20,588 bases of DNA from CAZHGD01 sp964531735 (GTDB taxonomy: Bacteria > Armatimonadota > UBA10988), in NCBI GenBank assembly GCA_964531735.1, contig CAZHGD010000134.1:1-20588 (forward strand), read 5' to 3'. Of the stretch, positions 1-6,672 are shown piece after piece. Position numbers and translations under genes: made by a program. Under the pieces are notes generated by a model, which saw only the letters and a list, made by a program, of their open reading frames with translations, made no database searches and was not told the DNA's origin. The stretch's first letter is position 1. Each line of letters begins with the position of its first letter.

Positions 1-184
1 AAGCAGCGCCCCTACGGGCCCAATCCTCACCCGGCTGGGGGGCCGGGTGCGACGCCGCGGACCCCGGGCGTCCTCGCCGGCAGCGATGGGACGGCTGCGA
101 CCGGGCGCGGCCATCGCGGCGGGCGCAGCAAGCAGCGCCCCTACGGGCCCAATCCTCACCCGGCTGGGGGGCCGGGTGCGACGC
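1..184. repeat. Pair of long direct repeats at the CRISPR left edge
   Basis: Bases 1-55 and 130-184 are identical. Each copy starts with a short segment containing CGCCCCTACGGGC (7-19 and 136-148) and runs straight into a CRISPR-repeat body (21-53 and 150-182). In both copies the normal GTTT start of the CRISPR repeat is replaced by GCCC. The sequence after the first copy (54-96) is found again at 610-652 with 5 mismatches in 43 bases. These are therefore dispersed repeats that contain or were fused with a CRISPR repeat, rather than ordinary array units. The distance between copies (129 bp) is also too long for a repeat-spacer unit. The first copy begins at the window edge and may extend further left. 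Confidence 0.8.
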
Positions 185-609
185 AGCATGGCCAATTGCG
201 CGTGTGGTCGAGCGGGTTTCAATCCTCACCCGGCTGGCGGGCCGGGTGCGACGCGCGCGGTCCGACGGTGCTGGTCAACACGTCGTGGTTTCAATCCTCA
301 CCCGGCTGGGGGGCCGGGTGCGACAGCCGCGGCGTCGTGCGCGTGCGCTCGCAGGTGCTGTTTCAATCCTCACCCGGCCGGGGGGCCGGGTGCGACGCCA
401 TTGGGTCACCGGATTTTGCCGAAGCTTGGCGTTTCAATCCTCACCCGGCCGGGGGGCCGGGTGCGACGCGCCAAGATCATCGAAGCGCTGCAGGAGGGCG
501 TGTTTCAATCCTCACCCGGCCGGGGGGCCGGGTGCGACGGTACGCCGGTCCGTGGGCTGGCAAGGGCGACAAGCTTCAATCCTCACCCGGCTGGGGGGCC
601 GGGTGCGTC
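150..609 (-). CRISPR. CRISPR array end: seven repeats, six spacers, type I-C-like repeat
   Basis: Full 37-nt repeats lie at 216-252, 288-324, 360-396, 431-467, 502-538 and 573-609; a copy with an altered first four bases lies at 150-182. The six spacers are unrelated to each other and are 33, 35, 35, 34, 34 and 34 nt. Read on the plus strand the repeat starts GTTTCAATCC, then an 8-bp inverted repeat CACCCGGC/GCCGGGTG around a 6-nt loop, and ends CGAC. On the minus strand it ends ATTGAAAC, as many type I repeats do, so transcription is probably on the minus strand. Repeats 360-396, 431-467 and 502-538 are identical and define the consensus. The copy at 573-609 is eroded at both ends (GCTT for GTTT, CGTC for CGAC). 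No cas gene is in the window, so the subtype rests on repeat shape alone. Confidence 0.93.
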
Positions 610-793
610 GCCGCGGACCGCGGGCGTCCTCGCCCGCAGCGTCGGAACGGCTCGGGCCGGACACGACGGGCGGTGGGTAGCACAGGCGTCTCGCCTGTGC
701 GCGCTTCGGTCCGCGCTCGGCTGGGGGGCCGGGTGCCCCTGCCATCGCTCCGCCCGGACACCCCAACGCGCGGCAGTCTGGCCTGAAGGCCGG
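577..793. repeat. Dispersed palindromic repeat cluster beside the CRISPR array
   Basis: Bases 577-652 match 21-96 with 6 mismatches in 76, beginning inside the last CRISPR repeat. Three hairpins follow. GCGGGCG/CGCCCGC around TCCT is at 620-637. GCACAGGCG/CGCCTGTGC around TCT is at 680-700. CTGGCC/GGCCGG around TGAA, with one G-T pair, is at 778-793 and touches the stop codon of the next gene, so it could help end that minus-strand transcript. A 19-nt piece of CRISPR-repeat core (718-736) occurs again without its flanks. Palindromes of this style recur in intergenic DNA of GC-rich environmental bacteria (recollection, not checked). No gene is supported in 610-793. Confidence 0.65.
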
Positions 794-1411
794 CTACAAC
801 ATGCCCGCTTCCGCGAGGATGGTCCGACCGGTGGCGAGTGTAGCCATGGCCGCCCCGGCAGTCAGGAAGAGAGTTAGCCAGAACAGCAACGCCTGCGACC
901 AGTAGTGTGACTCGTCACGGTATGTGTTGGTACCAGCTCGCGGTCCCGCGCAGAAACAGAGCAGTCCGCTGACGGCCGTGACCAGCGCGCAGAAAGCGTG
1001 CAGCAACAACAGCCCGTAGTAGCCGTGGCTGAAGGCCACCTCGGTTGGACTGACCCGGCCGCTGGAGTTGCCGGCAAGTGCCTGACCGCAGACCATGTCG
1101 CTGACCAGGACCACCACGGCGCAGACGCCCACCACCATACCGACCATGGCCAGCACAACGAAGACCGTTAGGCCCAAGCCCTCGGCGCGCTGCTGTACTC
1201 GCTCACGCCGTTCAGCGGCCTTAGCCTTTGACACCCCCACGGCGGCCCCGGCCGCTATCTGCCGCTGGACGCGACCGCCTAGTTCGCGGTCGAGGGCACT
1301 CATCTCTTCCTCATCGAAGCTGACCAGGTGGCCACAGATCTTGCAGCACACACAGACGGCCTCTGCGTAGACGCGCGTCCCACACTGGGGGCAAGCTCTG
1401 GTCGCTGGCAT
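794..1411 (-). CDS. Zinc-ribbon membrane protein of unknown function
   Basis: A 205-residue protein. The N-terminus has a cysteine cluster (C7, C10, C20, C22, C23, C26) that looks like a zinc ribbon or rubredoxin-like metal knuckle. A charged, probably helical linker (about 33-78) follows, then three hydrophobic segments near 81-105, 130-155 and 171-193. The protein is therefore probably in the inner membrane with its metal knuckle in the cytoplasm. The frame stays open to a start at 1480, but the ATG at 1411 is preceded by GGAGAAGG at ideal spacing and places the CPQC motif near the N-terminus, so I chose it. It stands alone, reading towards the CRISPR array, and ends in a dispersed-repeat hairpin. 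I do not recognise a specific family. Zinc ribbon plus membrane helices is a common architecture in poorly described proteins of GC-rich bacteria. Confidence 0.75.
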   Translation of the reverse strand: MPATRACPQCGTRVYAEAVCVCCKICGHLVSFDEEEMSALDRELGGRVQRQIAAGAAVGVSKAKAAERRERVQQRAEGLGLTVFVVLAMVGMVVGVCAVVVLVSDMVCGQALAGNSSGRVSPTEVAFSHGYYGLLLLHAFCALVTAVSGLLCFCAGPRAGTNTYRDESHYWSQALLFWLTLFLTAGAAMATLATGRTILAEAGML

Positions 1412-1905
1412 ACTAACCTTCTCCGAGCGAAGCTGCCGGAGTTGAGGGGTCAGGAGCCACTTGTGGCCGTCCCGCCGCAAGCCATCGCCGCCTCGAGCCC
1501 GCCAGCGTTGGGGGCTTGCTCGCCGTCACCCAGAGGCCCAGCATCTTCTGCTCCACCCGCCTCACCGCGTCCCGCCGCCTCAGACTGTAAACGCTCCGGC
1601 GTGGTCATGCAAGTGCAGATGGTGGTTAGGCCCCACCGACCAGCCGCCACCTCGCCAGGTGCCAACCGGCCAAGCCCTGGCAACTGGCCAAGAGCTCCGC
1701 AACGCCAAGGTTGGCGAGCAAAGCAGGGCCACGACGGTGCCGGTGCCGGCCCTCGCCGCCGGAAGCCTGGCGCGGTGTCCTGCACGATCAGCACCGCCGA
1801 CGCATGGGCGCCGGTCTGGCTGCTTCCGTTCGGCGGCTGCCCCCAGCAGGAGTTGCGCACCGGCGGGCCAAGCCTCTCGCACTCGCCAGGGGCCGGAGAC
1901 CGCTC
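1412..1905. other. Divergent intergenic region, no gene supported
   Basis: About 490 bp separate the start of the minus-strand membrane protein (1411) from the chosen start of the plus-strand glycoside hydrolase (1906). Reading frames cross the region on both strands, but their translations are rich in Arg, Pro, Ala and Ser, lack a good ribosome binding site and show no domain. Both promoters should lie here, yet I found no convincing sigma-70 or ECF pair. The only structure noted is a 6-bp inverted repeat CGCCAA/TTGGCG at 1703-1716. Confidence 0.5.
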
Positions 1906-4734
1906 GTGCGTCTGGCCGCTCTGTTGCTCTGGGTCGGGTGCCTCCAGGCCGCGCCGCTGCGCGTGGCCGTGCTGGTCGACGACCTGCCGGGGCTCGAGCC
2001 CGCGCTGACGGCGCACCTGCGGCAGGTGGTCGCCGGCGGCGGACACACCGTCACCGCGTTGAGCGCCGCTGAACTGGCCAAGCCGACCGCCTTCGCGCGG
2101 GCGCGGTTCGAGGTGCTGGTGTTGAGCCACAGCCCCGCCTTCCCCGGCCAGGCCGCGGGCAACGTCGAGGCGTTTCTGCGGGCGGGCGGGCATCTGGCGC
2201 TGCTCGGCGGGTTCGCCTACGCGCAGCCGATGGCGCGGGTACAGGGCGTCTGGCGCGAGCGGGCCGGGTTCGAGCAGGCGTTGAGCGCGGTGCCGAACGC
2301 GGTGACGCAGTTCGGCTTCGACCCGCTGAACGCCGGCGCCTGGCACCGCAGTACCAACCACCCGGAGCATCCCTCGCGCCTGTCGGCGGGCAGCGGACCG
2401 CACGGTCCGTGTCTGCGGCTGGAGCTGCGCGAGCTGGGCCCGTGGCAGTGGGATGTCTTTGCCGCCAGTCTGCCACGGGCCATTCCACCGGAGCACGACC
2501 TGTTCGCCTTCTGGGCGCGTGGTGGCGAGCGGACGCCGCAGGTCCTGGTCGAGTTGACCGAGCGCGACGGCGCGCGGTGGACAGCCGAGGTGGCGCTGAC
2601 GCCGCAATGGCGCCGGATCGCACTGGAGACGCCGCGGTTCCGGTTCCACCAGGACGGCTCACCGGCCGGGCGCGGCGGGCCGGGCGACCGGCTGCGGCTC
2701 GCCCAGGTGGCGCGCGTCTCGTTTGGCCTGGCCACGGCGCAGGAGCCCGAACGCTACGGGGACCACCTCGTCGAACTCGACGAGGTCGGCACGGGCGTCA
2801 ACGCGCTCGGTGTGTCGCTGGACGACTACCGCGGGCCGAACACGGTCTGCTTCGATGACTACGAGCCGTACCACCTGCGCGAGGTGACCGGCGCCGCCAC
2901 GTGCGGCGAGCAGGACCTGGTGCCGGACGCGGTCCGGTGGCCAGGCGCGCTGTCGGGCCTGTCGGCGGTCGGGTTCACGCTATGGGACCGCTCGCGCCTC
3001 ATCCCGCTGCTGGCCGCGCGCGATCGTCATGGGCGCGACCGCGGCTGGGCCTGTGCCACGCTGGTCCACTATGGCGGCCTGTACACCGGTGGCGCCTGGC
3101 TGCTGTCCGGCGTCACCACGCCGGCGTTCTACCAGTCGGCGGCATTCGACCGCTGCCTGACCGGCTGGCTGACGGCGGCAGCCGGCCGCAACCTGCCGCA
3201 GGAGTGCGCCGAGCGCAACCAGCGGCGCCTGGCCGAGACTCTGCCACTGACCACGCCGCCGCCGGCTGGTCTGCGCCGGCAGGGCCAGCACTTCCAGACC
3301 GCCGACGGCCAGCCGTTCTTCCTGATCGGCTGCGACCACATCGGCAGTCTCGACCGCAAGTTCTTCGGCGGCCCGTGGGTGCACTGGCTGGAGGCGGACT
3401 TCCGCCGGGCGCGCGCGATGGGCCTCAACAGCATGCGCCTGTACGGGGCCAGCGCGTTCTGGCGCGAACCGCAGAAGCTCGCCGAACTCAAGGAGTGCGC
3501 CCGGCGCTACGGCATCTACTTGCTGGTGGTGGTCACCGACCACACCGAACTGATGACCCGCGCGGCCCTGGAAGAACGCTGCCGGCAGGTCGCCGGCGCC
3601 TTCCGTGACGAGCCGATGCTCCTGGGCTACGACCTGCAGAACGAGCCGTACGCCTATCGCGTGGCCGAGGTCAAGGACGGCAACCAGAAGCTCGGCGACC
3701 GCTACCCGCTGTGGCGGCGCTGGGGCGATTACGAGCAGTGGGCCGGCCTGCAGGTGGCCGGCAACTTCACCAGCTTCCCGGGCGTGAAGGGTCCGCTGCC
3801 GCGCAACGCCGAGATGGGCCCGGTGCTCGACGGTACCGACGGCGTGTTCGGCGACTGGCTGCGCTGGCAGGTGGCCGCGATCCGGGCCATTGACCCCACC
3901 CACCCGATCTCGGTCGGCTACAACTCCGTCTTCGGCTGCCTGCCGGCCAATGCCGACCTGGACTTCGTGTCGCACCACGCCTACCAGCCGCCGACGAGCC
4001 ACGCCGAGGTGGTCAAGAACCTGACCACGCTCGACCGCCTGCGCCTGGTCTGGCCGGACCGGCCGATCACGCTCGGTGAGTTCGGCTACAGCAACGGTCT
4101 GAAGCTACCCGACGGCTATCTCGACCTGCACAGCAGCGCGGTGGGCGAGTTCCTGCATTACCTGCACGCCTGGGCTCACGGCTTCGCCGGCGCCATGAAG
4201 TGGACGCTGACCGACCAGCCCTTGGAGCTGTCGCGCCAGCAGATGCGCTGGATGCCCGCCGACGATCTGCCGCGGCACATCGAGCAGGGCCGATACGGCA
4301 TGTTCTGGAGCGACGGCACCGACGACGCGCGGCCGAAGCCGCTGATGTGGGCGTTGCGGTTCTTCCGCGAGTATGTCGACGCGGGCGGGCCGCGTGGTGA
4401 GCTGACCGTGGCCCCGGCGGACAACCGTCTCGGCACCGGCTACGTGTTCCGCGCACCGGGCGCGCGGATCGTCGGCAACCGGCGTCACCAGGAGCCCGGC
4501 TTCGGCTTCGACTCGCGCGAGGCGGCGGTGGTTCTGGTGCGCTGGGACGCCCGGCGCCTCAGCCTGGTGGCCACGGCCGACGCCACTGTGCGCCTCGATC
4601 CTGTCCAGCTCTGCGGCTGGTCAGCCGACCGCGCGCTGAAGCTGACCGGTCAACTCGGCTCGCAGAGCCGCACCGGCCCGACCTGGACACTCGAGCTGCT
4701 GGAGGGCGAGGCGGTGTCCCTGGCCGCTGAGTAG
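1906..4734 (+). CDS. Secreted clan GH-A (GH5-like) glycoside hydrolase, multidomain
   Basis: A 942-residue protein. I chose the GTG at 1906 because GGAG lies 7 nt upstream and translation then opens with a signal peptide (MRLAALLLWVGCLQA, cleavage before AP). The frame is open to 1711, but that stretch is Arg/Pro-rich and unlike protein. Residues about 16-110 and 340-435 look like two halves of a class I amidotransferase/ThuA-like alpha/beta domain, split by a beta-sandwich that resembles a carbohydrate-binding module (about 150-330). Residues about 455-825 form a TIM barrel of clan GH-A type. E580 in the QNEP motif is the expected acid/base and E725 in LGEFG the expected nucleophile. A beta-sandwich tail ends the protein. 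It probably cleaves a beta-linked plant or microbial polysaccharide outside the cytoplasm. The substrate (mannan, glucan, galactan) cannot be told from sequence. The gene appears to be monocistronic. Confidence 0.85.
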   Translation: MRLAALLLWVGCLQAAPLRVAVLVDDLPGLEPALTAHLRQVVAGGGHTVTALSAAELAKPTAFARARFEVLVLSHSPAFPGQAAGNVEAFLRAGGHLALLGGFAYAQPMARVQGVWRERAGFEQALSAVPNAVTQFGFDPLNAGAWHRSTNHPEHPSRLSAGSGPHGPCLRLELRELGPWQWDVFAASLPRAIPPEHDLFAFWARGGERTPQVLVELTERDGARWTAEVALTPQWRRIALETPRFRFHQDGSPAGRGGPGDRLRLAQVARVSFGLATAQEPERYGDHLVELDEVGTGVNALGVSLDDYRGPNTVCFDDYEPYHLREVTGAATCGEQDLVPDAVRWPGALSGLSAVGFTLWDRSRLIPLLAARDRHGRDRGWACATLVHYGGLYTGGAWLLSGVTTPAFYQSAAFDRCLTGWLTAAAGRNLPQECAERNQRRLAETLPLTTPPPAGLRRQGQHFQTADGQPFFLIGCDHIGSLDRKFFGGPWVHWLEADFRRARAMGLNSMRLYGASAFWREPQKLAELKECARRYGIYLLVVVTDHTELMTRAALEERCRQVAGAFRDEPMLLGYDLQNEPYAYRVAEVKDGNQKLGDRYPLWRRWGDYEQWAGLQVAGNFTSFPGVKGPLPRNAEMGPVLDGTDGVFGDWLRWQVAAIRAIDPTHPISVGYNSVFGCLPANADLDFVSHHAYQPPTSHAEVVKNLTTLDRLRLVWPDRPITLGEFGYSNGLKLPDGYLDLHSSAVGEFLHYLHAWAHGFAGAMKWTLTDQPLELSRQQMRWMPADDLPRHIEQGRYGMFWSDGTDDARPKPLMWALRFFREYVDAGGPRGELTVAPADNRLGTGYVFRAPGARIVGNRRHQEPGFGFDSREAAVVLVRWDARRLSLVATADATVRLDPVQLCGWSADRALKLTGQLGSQSRTGPTWTLELLEGEAVSLAAE

Positions 4735-4776
4735 CCCAACCCGCAGTCCGTGGTTCACCCGGCGCGGCGAAATTGT

Positions 4777-4802
4777 GGGAACGCGATGGCGGCGCCACCG
4801 TC
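4777..4802 (+). promoter_or_regulatory. ECF sigma-factor promoter (GGGAAC-N16-CGTC)
   Basis: GGGAAC at 4777-4782 and CGTC at 4799-4802 are separated by 16 nt. This is the classic -35/-10 pair of ECF sigma factors such as the sigma-E, sigma-X/W/M and RpoE groups. The ribosome binding site of the first operon gene follows at 4821-4828. The operon includes its own ECF sigma factor, so autoregulation is the simple reading. No second copy of the pair was noticed upstream of other genes in the window. Confidence 0.6.
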
Positions 4803-4833
4803 CTGGCTGCCGAACGTGCTGAGGAGAGGTAGC

Positions 4834-5661
4834 ATGAGACGATTGTGGTGGGCGGCGCCGCTGCTGCTGGCGTTGCCGCTGGCGGGTCTGTGGGCGCAGA
4901 ATCGAGCGCAGTGTCCGAAGTCGTGCCCGAACGCCGGCAACACGTCGGCGGCGTGCCCGTTGGCGGGTACGCCATCCTGCCCGCAGAACAACGCGGCGAC
5001 CAGCAACGCGCCGGCCGGTGCAGCTCAGCGCGGTGCCGGCCCGGTCTGGCAGAGCCCGACCGCCGCAGCCCAGCAGCAGCAGGTGCGCGACGCGCAGCGT
5101 GAGCTGTGGGCGCTGGAGGCGGCCAACCCGCGCGACGAGGCGGCCATCACGGCCAAGCGGGCGCAGGTGCAGTCGCTGCGGGAGGAGTTGTGGGCGCTAC
5201 GCGACAAAGAGCGCCCGAACCCGCCGCCGTGCGTGACCAACACCGCCGGGCCCGGCCCGTGGTGGCAGAGCCAGGCCGCGGCCGACATGCAGGAGCGTGT
5301 CCGCCAGGCCCAGATCGAGCTGTCGGCGCTGCAAGCGGCGGCCAGCCCTGACGCAGCCGCCATTGCGACCAAGCAGGCCGAGGTCGACGCGCTACGGGCA
5401 CGGCTACGGCAGATGCGCGCCGCCGAACTGGCCGCTCGCGGGCCGGGCCAAGGTCAGGGCCGTGGGCCTTGTGCCACCGGCGCGGCGCCCGGCAGCGGCG
5501 GTGGCTACGGCGGTGGCCGTGGCGCGGGCCGTGGTGCCGGCGGCGGTCGTGGCTATGGCCGCGGCGCGGGTGGTGGCGGTGGCGGCGGCTGCGGGCGTGG
5601 TCGTGGTGGCGGTGGCTGTGGCTATGGCCGCGGCAACAATCCCGACTGCCCGTACCGCTGA
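4834..5661 (+). CDS. Secreted ZraP/Spy-like protein with duplicated helical unit and Gly-Arg-rich tail
   Basis: A 275-residue protein. The ATG at 4834 follows a strong GAGGAGAGG site and starts a clear signal peptide (residues 1-21). A cysteine-rich stretch comes next (C27, C31, C41, C49). Then a unit of about 72 residues occurs twice (about 69-125 and 141-198). Each copy opens with GP(V/W)WQS and contains an amphipathic helix pair with a P-x-D-x-A-A-I turn, which resembles periplasmic metal-binding and chaperone proteins of the ZraP/Spy/CnrX type. Residues 203-275 are a low-complexity Gly/Arg/Tyr tail with four more cysteines (C213, C253, C262, C272). The next gene, an ECF sigma factor, starts 2 nt after the stop, so the protein is probably made with it and may sense metals or misfolded envelope protein. 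The family link is by pattern only, and the glycine tail is not typical of ZraP. Confidence 0.8.
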   Translation: MRRLWWAAPLLLALPLAGLWAQNRAQCPKSCPNAGNTSAACPLAGTPSCPQNNAATSNAPAGAAQRGAGPVWQSPTAAAQQQQVRDAQRELWALEAANPRDEAAITAKRAQVQSLREELWALRDKERPNPPPCVTNTAGPGPWWQSQAAADMQERVRQAQIELSALQAAASPDAAAIATKQAEVDALRARLRQMRAAELAARGPGQGQGRGPCATGAAPGSGGGYGGGRGAGRGAGGGRGYGRGAGGGGGGGCGRGRGGGGCGYGRGNNPDCPYR

Positions 5662-5663
5662 GG

Positions 5664-6230
5664 ATGGACGCGTTGGGCGAACAACGGTGGTCGACCACCG
5701 ACGGTGACCATCTGGTGGCGCGGGCGCTGGAAGGCGACCGCGCCGCCCAACGCAGTCTGTTCGAGCAACATCAGGTCGAAGTCTACAACTACCTGCGGCG
5801 GCGCTTGCGCGACGACGAGGCCGCCGCCGATGCCGCCCAGACCACCTTCGTGCGGGCGTTCCAGCACCTGGGCAGCCTGCGGTCGACGCGGTCGTTCCGC
5901 AGTTGGCTGTTCCAGATCGCCTGCAACCTGGTGCGCGACCGCGCGGCCATCCCGCCGGTACAGCCGTTGGACGAGGCCGCTGACGCCCCGGACCCGGCCG
6001 CCGACCCGGCGGCTCGCGTGGCCCAGGCCGAGTTGGCCGCAGTCGTCGACCGCGCGGTGGCCACGCTGACGGAGCCCCACCAGGAGGTGGTCGTCCTGCA
6101 CCACTTGCAGGGCCTGGAGGTGAGCGAGGTGGCCGCGGCCTTGGGGTTGGCTGAGGGCACGGTGAAGTCCCGCCTGGCGCGGGCCCGCGAGATACTGCGC
6201 CGACGTCTGGCGCCCTATGTGGAGGGCTGA
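5664..6230 (+). CDS. ECF-type RNA polymerase sigma factor
   Basis: A 188-residue sigma-70-family protein of usual ECF length. Region 2 covers about 33-95 (LFEQHQVEVYNYLRRRLRD, then AAQTTFVRAFQHL and the SFRSWLFQIACNLVRDR promoter-melting helix). An acidic, Pro/Ala-rich linker follows (about 96-125). Region 4 covers about 132-182, with the helix-turn-helix VSEVAAALGLAEGTVKSRL. The ATG at 5664 lies 2 nt after the stop of the ZraP-like gene and has only a weak GAGG close by, so translational coupling is likely. The frame is open further upstream, but that would overlap the Gly-rich tail. It is followed by its probable anti-sigma factor with a 1-nt gap. It probably directs transcription from the ECF promoter at 4777. 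Confidence 0.95.
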   Translation: MDALGEQRWSTTDGDHLVARALEGDRAAQRSLFEQHQVEVYNYLRRRLRDDEAAADAAQTTFVRAFQHLGSLRSTRSFRSWLFQIACNLVRDRAAIPPVQPLDEAADAPDPAADPAARVAQAELAAVVDRAVATLTEPHQEVVVLHHLQGLEVSEVAAALGLAEGTVKSRLARAREILRRRLAPYVEG

Positions 6231-6231
6231 T

Positions 6232-6672
6232 ATGTCACGCCACCCGAACGCCACCACACTGGCCGAGTACCTGGAGGACAGCCTGCGTCCGCGCCGGCGC
6301 CGCCAGGTTGCCGGCCACCTGTCCGACTGCGCCGCGTGCCGCGAGGAGCTGGCCGCTCTGCAGCGCACCGGCGAGTTGCTGGCGGGCGCACCGCAGCAGA
6401 CGCCGCCGGCCGACCTCTGGGAGCGCGTCGCCGCGGATCTGGAGCACGCCCCGGCGCCGGCGCGCGCCTGGTGGCCGAAGCTGGCCTGGGCCGGCTCGGC
6501 CGCGGTGGTGATCGGCCTGACCGTCCTGTGGCTGCGGCCGCCCGCGGCCGAGCCGACGCCGGTCAACAACGGTCCCATGCTGCGTGACCACTACGTGGCG
6601 GTGTCGCAGACGCCACTGGGCAGTTCGGCCCTGGGCGACGTGTTGCAGGTCGTGGTGGAGGAACCGCGGTGA
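6232..6672 (+). CDS. Zinc-binding transmembrane anti-sigma factor (zf-HC2/ZAS)
   Basis: A 146-residue single-pass protein. The cytoplasmic N-terminus carries the H29-xxx-C33-xx-C36 motif of zinc-containing anti-sigma domains within a short helical bundle. A hydrophobic helix at about 84-102 crosses the membrane, and about 44 residues lie outside. The ATG at 6232 is preceded by GGAGGG at 6221-6226, one base after the sigma gene's stop. An in-frame ATG at 6217, inside the sigma gene, has no comparable site. By family logic it holds the upstream ECF sigma factor at the membrane until an envelope signal releases it. The downstream RseB-like gene overlaps its stop by 4 nt. Confidence 0.92.
   Translation: MSRHPNATTLAEYLEDSLRPRRRRQVAGHLSDCAACREELAALQRTGELLAGAPQQTPPADLWERVAADLEHAPAPARAWWPKLAWAGSAAVVIGLTVLWLRPPAAEPTPVNNGPMLRDHYVAVSQTPLGSSALGDVLQVVVEEPR

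Noticed and set aside
150..609. Firm assignment of the array to type I-C
   Set aside because: Repeat shape alone is suggestive; no cas gene is in the window.
47..877. Reading frames across the CRISPR array with repeated Pro/Gly/Arg-rich motifs
   Set aside because: The repeated peptides are translations of the 37-nt repeat in three frames; there is no ribosome binding site or domain.
1711..1905. 65-residue N-terminal extension of the glycoside hydrolase starting at a TTG
   Set aside because: The stretch is Arg/Pro-rich, and the GTG at 1906 has a binding site and begins a signal peptide.
1450..2649. 399-codon frame on the minus strand
   Set aside because: It lies opposite the glycoside hydrolase, shows low-complexity composition typical of the antisense of GC-rich genes, and has no family motif.
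2980..4002. 340-codon minus-strand frame opposite the glycoside hydrolase
   Set aside because: Antisense shadow; the plus strand encodes the catalytic NEP and GEFG motifs.
5622..6578. 318-codon minus-strand frame
   Set aside because: It runs opposite the clear sigma and anti-sigma genes and has no recognisable domain.
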